DNA from: Pseudomonadota bacterium
GTDB lineage: Bacteria; Pseudomonadota; Alphaproteobacteria; Rhodospirillales; Magnetospirillaceae
DNA length: 64,000 bases
Direction of reading: 5' to 3'
Assembly (NCBI GenBank): GCA_021848545.1
Contig: JAJZUL010000013.1
Coordinates: 1-64,000, forward strand
Made by a program: the position numbers and the translations under genes. Shown one piece after another: positions 59,376 to 64,000 of the stretch. The stretch's first letter is position 1; every line of letters starts with the position of its first letter. The notes beneath the pieces are model-generated. The model was not told the origin of the DNA and did no database searches. It was given only the letters and a program-made list of their open reading frames with translations.

Positions 59376-59649
59376 GTAAGAAATTGGTGGATCAGAGGTG
59401 TAGTCGGGCATCAACTACAGAAGTTCGGTGGGGCCGTACTTTCCGATGAAGGTATGGCGAGCCGAAGGGAGGGTGCGTAAGCGGCATGAAGTCACCTGGT
59501 CAATTGTGAGGCGTCTCTGGTAGAGACGTCGGAAAGGTACGAAGAGGTATTGAAATACTTCCCGGCACGAAGCCGGTACATCGGGCAGTGTGCCCAAAGC
59601 CAAAAGCCCCGCGATGAGCGCTGATCCGCCCGCGGGGCTTGGTTTTTTT
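59376..59649 (+). ncRNA. Candidate structured non-coding RNA of about 270 nt
   Basis: No credible protein is encoded, but the stretch has its own promoter and terminator and is dense in stable helices. They are GTAGT/ACTAC (from 59400); CCGTACTTTC with GAAGGTATGG (10 pairs including G-U, 59434-59457); CGTCTCT with AGAGACG (3-nt loop); GAGGTAT with ATACTTC closing a TGAA loop; CCGGC with GCCGG; and GGGCA with TGCCC. The terminator ends it. It does not show the landmarks of tmRNA, RNase P RNA, SRP RNA or 6S RNA that I can recognise. A stranded group II intron or retroelement fragment remains a possibility. Confidence 0.65.
59604..59649 (+). terminator. Rho-independent terminator of the candidate ncRNA
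   Basis: AAGCCCCGCG (59604-59613) pairs perfectly with CGCGGGGCTT (59631-59640), followed by GGTTTTTTT. Confidence 0.85.
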
Positions 59650-59704
59650 GAAACGGGGTTTGGTTTTTGTTGGGGATCGGCGATCCATGCGTATCCGTGA
59701 CGGG

Positions 59705-59833
59705 GTGGTCAGTCGGGGCAATCGGGTGAGCCGATTGCCCCGGTTTATTGTTGGCCCTCATTCGCCGGGCGCCACCTCCGGTGGCTTGGCTACGCTCCGC
59801 GGGCTTTGACCCCATGGCCCCGGGTGGTCAGTC
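59705..59833. repeat. Diverged family A-like element with 10-bp flanking direct repeat
   Basis: The hairpin GGGGCAATCGG/CCGATTGCCCC (59715-59741) and the downstream CATTCGCCGGGCG..TTGGCTACGCTCCG are a diverged version of family A. GTGGTCAGTC occurs directly on both sides (59705-59714 and 59824-59833). The right copy contains the trmN6 stop codon. Confidence 0.6.
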
Positions 59834-60589
59834 CAGGGCGGCGCCGTGGCGCAGGATGGAATCGGCGGCGGCGCCATAGGTGCCGCCTTCGTCATGCAGA
59901 ACCAGTCCCGCCGCCAGTTCCAGGGGGGTGCGCGCTCCCTTGCGGGCCGATATCAGCACCCGGATGGCGGGCCGGCCGGGCTTGGGGTGGATGGGCCGGA
60001 TGCGGATGGCGCCCACCGCTAGTTTTCCCAGAATGGTCAGCAGATCGCCCAGCCGGTCGGCGCGGTGGATCACCGTCAGACGGCCCTTGGGCGCCAGCGC
60101 GGCCGTCGCCGCCTTCAGCCAGGCGGCCAGATCGATATCGCCCTCCATATGGCCGATGCGGCTGGTGGTCGCGGCGGGCGCGCGGTGGGTGGCGGGATCG
60201 TACCAGGGGGGATTGGTGATCACCTGATCGAAGGTCCGGCCGGCAAGGGTGGCCGGCGGCGGCGCCAGCGACCCCTCGATGACGGTGAATCGGTCCTCCA
60301 TGCGGTTGTCGCGGGCGTTGCGGCGGGCCAGATCCGCCAGATCCGGCTGAAGCTCGATGCCGGTGACCGTCATGTCGGGCCGGCGGGCGAGCAGGCACAA
60401 ACCGGCGGTGCCGATGCCGCAGCCCAGATCCAGCACCGTCTGGCCCGGCCGCGCCTGAACCGACGCCGCCAGCAGCACCGGATCGATTCCGGCGCGGTAC
60501 CCTCGGACCGGCTGACGGAGAAGCAGGCGCCCGCCGAGAAAGGCGTCGCGGCTGATATCGGCGGAATCCGGCAAAAAAGAGTCATTCAT
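59828..60589 (-). CDS. tRNA1(Val) (adenine(37)-N6)-methyltransferase-like enzyme
   Basis: A 253-aa class I SAM-dependent methyltransferase of the TrmN6/YfiC group. The N-terminal DAFLGGRLLLRQPVRGYRAG and DPVLLAASV are the family start. Motif I is VLDLGCGIGTAGLCLLARR. The catalytic NPPW is at residues 126-129 (ITNPPWYDPA), as in N6-adenine methyltransferases. Its family modifies A37 of tRNA-Val1, though substrate specificity varies. It is divergent from the prenyl diphosphate synthase gene. The 3' end lies in the flanking repeat of the family A-like element. Confidence 0.86.
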   Translation of the reverse strand: MNDSFLPDSADISRDAFLGGRLLLRQPVRGYRAGIDPVLLAASVQARPGQTVLDLGCGIGTAGLCLLARRPDMTVTGIELQPDLADLARRNARDNRMEDRFTVIEGSLAPPPATLAGRTFDQVITNPPWYDPATHRAPAATTSRIGHMEGDIDLAAWLKAATAALAPKGRLTVIHRADRLGDLLTILGKLAVGAIRIRPIHPKPGRPAIRVLISARKGARTPLELAAGLVLHDEGGTYGAAADSILRHGAALD

Positions 60590-60623
60590 GGTGAAAGAAC
60601 AGGCGTTGTCTGTGCATGCGCGC

Positions 60624-60653
60624 TTGACCCGCTTTCATGGCGGACACTATGTT
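60624..60653 (+). promoter_or_regulatory. Sigma-70 promoter of the polyprenyl synthase gene
   Basis: TTGACC (60624-60629), 18 bp, TATGTT (60648-60653). It overlaps the in-frame ATG at 60637, which argues for the downstream GTG start at 60700. Confidence 0.6.
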
Positions 60654-60699
60654 TCCGGGCGCGGGGGGACCGCAGCCGTCAGTCAAGGAGTCCCATCAG

Positions 60700-61719
60700 G
60701 TGGCGAGCGTGGTCAGTCTCGGCGAGGAACGCGGAGCCAAGAGTAAAAGCTTTGACGCTCTCGTCGCCCTCGTCAAGGACGACCTGGACAAGGTCAACCG
60801 GACCATTCTGAAGCGCATGCAGAGCCATGTCGTTCTGATTCCCCAATTGGCCAGCCATATCGTGGCGGCCGGGGGAAAGCGGTTGCGCCCGGTTCTGACC
60901 CTGGCTTCCGCCCGTCTGGCCGGCTATGAGGGCGATCGTCACATCGACCTGGCCGCCTGCGTCGAATTCATCCATACCGCCACCCTGCTGCACGACGATG
61001 TGGTCGATGAAAGCTCGCTGCGGCGCGGCGAGGCGTCGGCCAACGCCCTGTTCGGCAACAAGCCCAGCGTTCTGGTCGGTGATTTCCTGTTTTCGCGCGC
61101 CTTCGAACTGATGGTCGAGGACGGGTCGCTGGCGGTGTTGGGGATTCTGTCGCGGGCCTCGTCGGTGCTGGCCGAAGGCGAGGTGCTGCAACTGATCACC
61201 GCCAACGATACCGGGACCGGCGAGGAGTCCTATCTGGAGGTGATCCGCTCCAAGACCGCCTCGTTGTTCGCCGCCGCCTGCCGCATCGGCGCGGTGGTGG
61301 CCGATGTGCCGGCCGCCCAGACCGAGGCGCTGGACGCCTATGGCCTCAATCTCGGCATCGCCTTCCAATTGATCGACGACGTTCTGGATTTTTCCGCCAA
61401 ACAGGCCCTTTTGGGCAAGAATGTCGGCGACGATTTCCGCGAGGGCAAGATCACCTTGCCGATCATCCTCGCCTTCGCGCGCGGCGATGACGAGGAAAAG
61501 GCTTTCTGGCGCCGGACCCTGGAGGAACTGGAGCAGACCGACGAGGATCTGGGCCACGCCATGGTTCTGCTGGAGCGCCATAACGCGCTTACGGACACCA
61601 TCGCCCGCGCCCGTCATTATGGGGCGATCGCGCGCGAGGCGCTGGCGTCGTTCCCCGATTCGCAGATCAAGCGGACGATGATCGACGTGATCGATTTCTG
61701 CATCGAACGCGCCTACTAA
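60700..61719 (+). CDS. ispB: Trans-polyprenyl (octaprenyl-type) diphosphate synthase
   Basis: A 339-aa E-prenyltransferase that elongates farnesyl diphosphate with isopentenyl diphosphate to make the ubiquinone or menaquinone side chain. AAGGKRLRPVLTLASARL is the substrate-binding region. The first Asp-rich motif is LLHDDVVDESSLRRG (about residue 98) and the second is FQLIDDVLDFSAKQ. GNKPSVLVGDFLFSRAFELM and GKITLPIILAFARG are further landmarks. The chain length produced cannot be read reliably here. GTG 60700 is preferred for the AAGGAG ribosome site nine bases upstream and the mapped promoter. Confidence 0.93.
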   Translation: MASVVSLGEERGAKSKSFDALVALVKDDLDKVNRTILKRMQSHVVLIPQLASHIVAAGGKRLRPVLTLASARLAGYEGDRHIDLAACVEFIHTATLLHDDVVDESSLRRGEASANALFGNKPSVLVGDFLFSRAFELMVEDGSLAVLGILSRASSVLAEGEVLQLITANDTGTGEESYLEVIRSKTASLFAAACRIGAVVADVPAAQTEALDAYGLNLGIAFQLIDDVLDFSAKQALLGKNVGDDFREGKITLPIILAFARGDDEEKAFWRRTLEELEQTDEDLGHAMVLLERHNALTDTIARARHYGAIAREALASFPDSQIKRTMIDVIDFCIERAY

Positions 61720-61856
61720 CGTCCTGTGCCGTCCGGCAATCTTGACGGATTTTGGCCAATCCCTACATTAGCGTCATCTAAAGTTACCGCGGTCGGATTG
61801 GCGTCCGGTCGCCGCGTGGGTCCGTCTGAATTTTTGGACAGCAAGGAGATTGGGGC

Positions 61857-62228
61857 ATGTTCAACCGGATTTTCGGGTCGGTCTTCGCGCCGGGTCCGGG
61901 AAGCGATCGTATTCATATGACCGACCCCCGTGAAATCAAAAGTTGGTACGATTCCGGCGAAACATTGGTTCTCGACGTGCGCGAAAACAACGAATATGCC
62001 GTCGAACATATTCCGGGCGCGCTGCACATCCCCCTGTCCCAATTCGACCCCAACCGGGTGCCCCACGACGTGGCCAAAACCAAGAAGCTGGTCATCCATT
62101 GCCGCTCGGGCGCGCGTTGCGGCATGGCGGCGTCCCGCCTGATGGCTTCGGGCTGGGAAGGCGAAATCTATCGCATGAGCGGCGGTCTGATGGGGTGGAA
62201 GTCGGTCGGCGGTCCCACCGAGCGGTGA
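61857..62228 (+). CDS. Rhodanese-like domain protein
   Basis: A 123-aa single-domain rhodanese. It has the substrate-binding loop with catalytic Cys in VIHCRSGARCGMAA (about residue 82), the CH2A-like LVLDVRENNEYAVEHIPGAL, and the terminal YRMSGGLMGWKSVGGP. Such proteins carry persulfide sulfur or transfer it to cyanide, thiols or thio-accepting proteins. It has a short N-terminal extension (MFNRIFGSVF) and no signal peptide. A ribosome site AAGGAG is 8 bp upstream. Its stop codon TGA lies at the start of a family B palindrome. Confidence 0.92.
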   Translation: MFNRIFGSVFAPGPGSDRIHMTDPREIKSWYDSGETLVLDVRENNEYAVEHIPGALHIPLSQFDPNRVPHDVAKTKKLVIHCRSGARCGMAASRLMASGWEGEIYRMSGGLMGWKSVGGPTER

Positions 62229-62369
62229 GCCTGCCCCGAAACTCGCCATGGCGGCCTGCAAATGGCGGTTTTCTGCGCTTCCGCTGCTCACGTACATGAA
62301 GTACGCTCCGCTGCGGTTCTCGAAACCCGCCATTTTCGGCTCACCCTGCCGACTTTCGAGTCAGTCTCT
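62226..62369. repeat. Palindromic repeat family B, copy 5 (most diverged)
   Basis: A 144-bp copy starting inside the rhodanese stop codon (TGAGCC). The outer arms TGAGCCTGCCCCGAAACTCG and CGACTTTCGAGTCAGTCTCT have several uncompensated changes, unlike other copies. The inner arms and tip are conserved. Confidence 0.88.
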
Positions 62370-62409
62370 TAGACGCGGCCTGTTCGGGACGGATTGGATG
62401 CCGGCCACT

Positions 62410-62595
62410 TTACCGGGCGGCCGGCGCTGTTTCGGCGGGGGGCGCCTTGGCGCCGTGGTGAGGGGGATTTTCGATTCCAATGGGGAATCGCCCTAAAGAC
62501 AGCAGGCCGGCGGCGAAACCGATGGATAGAATCGTCGCGACCACGATCGCCAGGATCAGCGATACCCAGTGACGCGGTTCGCGGGGCGGGGTCAT
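62410..62595 (-). CDS. Small single-pass membrane protein
   Basis: A 61-aa protein. A short basic N terminus (MTPPREPRHW) is followed by one hydrophobic helix (VSLILAIVVATILSIGFAAG, residues about 11-30) and a Pro/Ala-rich periplasmic or cytoplasmic tail. No family was recognised. The ribosome site is weak (GGAAA). It is convergent with the rhodanese gene across a family B repeat. Support comes from the clean hydrophobic segment and codon pattern rather than from homology. Confidence 0.5.
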   Translation of the reverse strand: MTPPREPRHWVSLILAIVVATILSIGFAAGLLSLGRFPIGIENPPHHGAKAPPAETAPAAR

Positions 62596-62799
62596 GGCGG
62601 TTTCCGTTCGTCGGGCGGCCCCGTGGGTCGGCCGGTTGCATATTGGAACCATACCGGTATGGCGCATCGGCCAGCCGGGATCAAGGGCGCAGAGTTGGTT
62701 CCCGTTTGTGCGATTTAGTATTATAATCACGACGGGATCGTCCCGGTGGTGCGGTGCCGTTGTTTGTTATATAAAAAGAGTATCAGGAGAGGGTGACTC

Positions 62800-63462
62800 A
62801 TGGACCGCTTCACAATCAACGAAAGCCGGATGTTATATTTTCATCGGGTCGTTCTGGATGAAGCGCGCCGGACACCGTCCCTGATCGATCGCGCCCGCGC
62901 CATCCTGGGCGGCATGCGCGACCGGCGGCCGGATACCCATGGCGTTTGGGCCGAATGGGAGACGCTGCTGGACGGCTCCATCGATCAGATGGCGGTGGCG
63001 GTTCTGGGGTCTTCGGCGCGCGCCGGTCTGCTGCGCGCCAATTCGCCCATCATCGAAGGATTGGCGCCCGAGGAGCGTAACGCCCTGTGGCAACGGGTCG
63101 GGCTTCAGCAATTCGTCGCCTATTTCATGGCGGCGGCCGAGGATCTGGCCTTGTCGGTCGAAGAGCAGGCGACCATCGCCATGGTGCCGGTCGAGGTGGT
63201 CGAACGCTGGCGCGAGGCGCCGCCCCTGACCATCACCAGCCGCAGCCTGGAGGCGTTGAAGGTCATCGTCGGATTGCGTCACTCCCTGGCCATGCTCTAT
63301 CCCGACGGCGATGTCCGGCGCTCGTGGCTGCGCAGCCATGTGGATTCTTTCGCCGGGCGGCCCATCGACATTCTGCTGAACGGAGACGGTCCCACCCTTC
63401 AGGCCTATGTGCTGGAGGCGGTCCAGCCGCATCTGACCTCGGCCGACATGCCCAGCTACTGA
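62800..63462 (+). CDS. MbcA/ParS/Xre-type antitoxin-like protein (DUF2384)
   Basis: A 220-aa protein in two parts. Residues 1-85 (INESRMLYFHRVVLDEARRT, then RARAIL and WAEWETLLDGSIDQMAVAVL) match a helical domain I associate with antitoxin-like proteins. Residues about 150-220 (LRHSLAMLYPDGDVRRSWLR, then FAGRPIDILLNGDGPTLQAY) match the DUF2384 antitoxin domain, which in MbcA/ParS blocks RES-domain toxins. No RES toxin follows; the next gene encodes a hemerythrin domain. It may be an orphan antitoxin or a regulator derived from one. AGGAGAGG precedes the ATG. Confidence 0.72.
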   Translation: MDRFTINESRMLYFHRVVLDEARRTPSLIDRARAILGGMRDRRPDTHGVWAEWETLLDGSIDQMAVAVLGSSARAGLLRANSPIIEGLAPEERNALWQRVGLQQFVAYFMAAAEDLALSVEEQATIAMVPVEVVERWREAPPLTITSRSLEALKVIVGLRHSLAMLYPDGDVRRSWLRSHVDSFAGRPIDILLNGDGPTLQAYVLEAVQPHLTSADMPSY

Positions 63463-63480
63463 CCCGATCCGTTCACGGGT

Positions 63481-63527
63481 CCGGGAAAAAGTCCCTCGGC
63501 CGATAGCCTCGGCGTACTTTTTCCCGG
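63481..63527 (+). terminator. Hairpin after the antitoxin-like gene
   Basis: CCGGGAAAAAGT (63481-63492) pairs with ACTTTTTCCCGG (about 63516-63527), 12 bp perfect, with a loop that can itself pair (CCTCGGCCGATAGCCTCGG). Confidence 0.55.
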
Positions 63528-63540
63528 TCGCTCCGTACTC

Positions 63541-63707
63541 TTAACCCGATCCATTCACGGTTCCGACGGGCGCTGGCTTGGTCTTTGATCCGCCTGGGCT
63601 TTTTGCGGCCTTGCCAATACCGGGGTATTGGCGGCGTCCGCGAAAAATCCCATCCAAATCAAATCCCGGCGCCATCACCTCGCGGCTCCATGAATAGATC
63701 GGGTTAA
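63541..63707. mobile_element. MITE-like element with TTAA-bounded inverted repeats
   Basis: The left end TTAACCCGATCCATTCACGG (63541-63560) and the reverse complement of 63688-63707 (TTAACCCGATCTATTCATGG) agree at 18 of 20 positions. If TTAA is the target duplication, the ends are CCCG-N4-ATTCA, as in the MITE at 32286. It contains the hairpin GCCAATACC/GGTATTGGC (about 63613-63632) and no gene. The right end supplies the hemerythrin gene's stop codon. A related left-end sequence also occurs at 63462-63481. Confidence 0.65.
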
Positions 63708-64000
63708 TTTTCTTCCATCAGCGCTTTGACCCGATCGAGCGTGGAATCCCGTTCCGCTCCGGCGATCTGATCGAGCATGGGATAGAGAACGCTTTCCTCC
63801 TTCATGTTGTGGGCGTTCAGGATGGATTTCAGGGCGGCCGCATGCCCCCGATAGGCCGTGGCGTCGCGGCTTCCGATGGCGTCCAGCAGACCGTCGAAGA
63901 TTTCCTTCATCCGGGTGTGCTCGGTACGCATGACATGGGTGGGGCCGCCGGTGATGCCGGTGCGCGCCTCGAATAGTGGGAACAGCACGTTTTCCTCGGC
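63704..64000 (-). CDS. Hemerythrin-domain (HHE) protein, 5' end outside window
   Basis: At least 95 aa of a hemerythrin-like protein are visible; the reading frame stays open through base 64000, so the N terminus is missing. Iron-ligand residues typical of HHE domains appear in order: ENVLFPLFE (Glu), HVMRTEHTRM (two His), HAAALKSILNAHNMKEESVL (His, His, Glu). The C terminus DSTLDRVKALMEEN is short. Such proteins bind O2 or NO or sense redox state in microaerobes. The TAA stop falls in the terminal TTAA of the adjacent MITE-like element. Confidence 0.85.
   Translation of the reverse strand, partial: AEENVLFPLFEARTGITGGPTHVMRTEHTRMKEIFDGLLDAIGSRDATAYRGHAAALKSILNAHNMKEESVLYPMLDQIAGAERDSTLDRVKALMEEN

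Noticed and set aside
59415-59603. 62-codon minus-strand ORF within the candidate ncRNA
   Set aside because: No ribosome site, no homology that I recognise, and it opposes a region with a plus-strand promoter and terminator.
59376-59649. tmRNA, RNase P RNA, SRP RNA or 6S RNA as identity of the structured RNA
   Set aside because: None of the landmark sequences (tmRNA tag and acceptor arm, GAGGAAAGTCC of RNase P, the SRP GGAAGC tetraloop region) is present; 6S RNA would be shorter with one central bubble.
60637-60699. ATG 60637 as start of the polyprenyl synthase
   Set aside because: It overlaps a good -35/-10 pair and lacks a ribosome site; the GTG at 60700 has AAGGAG at proper spacing.
1-64000. 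tRNA genes and CRISPR arrays
   Set aside because: I looked for T-loop-like GGTTCGAATCC blocks paired with acceptor stems and for regularly spaced direct repeats, and found none.

Overview
This 64 kb window is GC-rich chromosomal DNA of an alphaproteobacterium. The gene content fits Rhodospirillales, most likely a Magnetospirillum-like genus. Supporting genes are the two-subunit glycyl-tRNA synthetase (glyQ, glyS) beside ppdK, a hopanoid side-chain cluster (hpnH, hpnM, hpnI, hpnJ), a phosphoribulokinase, an anaerobic hemN, a hemerythrin-like protein and many two-component or c-di-GMP signalling genes. The taxonomic call is inference, because no rRNA gene lies in the window. I saw no tRNA gene, CRISPR array, prophage or complete insertion sequence.

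Layout. 0-8.5 kb: a secreted-looking low-complexity protein, glyQS, ppdK and a TolA/TonB-like membrane-anchored protein. 8.6-12.8 kb: hemN, an aldo/keto reductase, a degenerate Hpt-receiver protein and a GntR regulator. 13.0-16.7 kb: a three-gene envelope cluster of unknown function (glycine-zipper/SH3 lipoprotein, exported 532-aa protein, single-pass protein). 16.7-20 kb: thioesterase, parE, GST. 20.2-24.7 kb: hopanoid genes. 24.7-26.8 kb: a patchy accessory island with an MNT-HEPN module framed by direct repeats, an AT-rich orphan immunity-like gene and ridA. 27-32 kb: a 982-aa coiled-coil membrane protein, a DUF155 protein and pyrE. 32-42 kb: a DEAD-box helicase, MgtC-family protein, SemiSWEET, YjbE/TerC-like protein, HtrA protease, M48 protease and CbpA-like DnaJ. 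42.5-53 kb: an OmpR-type regulator/kinase pair, a DapA-family aldolase, glycerate kinase, diguanylate cyclase, flavoprotein, MaiA-like GST, Nudix hydrolase and prk. 53.7-64 kb: a zinc-finger protein, a thioredoxin/NHL-propeller protein, an alkylation-repair locus (ada divergent from a 2OG-Fe(II) oxygenase and alkA), a candidate structured ncRNA, trmN6, a trans-polyprenyl diphosphate synthase, a rhodanese, a MbcA/ParS-like antitoxin and a partial hemerythrin-domain gene.

The most distinctive property is the intergenic DNA. Family A is about 150-180 bp with seven copies or part copies. Family B is 143-144 bp with five copies, a near-complete palindrome that abuts or overlaps stop codons and shows compensatory base changes. 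Family C has two copies and family D two. There are also two MITE-like elements with related termini (CCCG-N4-ATTCA). One MITE, at 32286-32438, has split a family D copy; the unoccupied site is preserved at 44690, which proves insertion with a TTAG duplication. Most of these elements sit at gene 3' ends, many between convergent genes, where they probably serve as hairpin terminators.

The best candidates for undescribed biology are (i) the roughly 270-nt structured RNA at 59376-59649, which has its own promoter and terminator, (ii) the covarying palindrome family B, (iii) the 2OG-Fe(II) oxygenase embedded between ada and alkA, (iv) the three-gene envelope cluster with an AT-rich insert in its middle gene, and (v) the degenerate Hpt-receiver protein.
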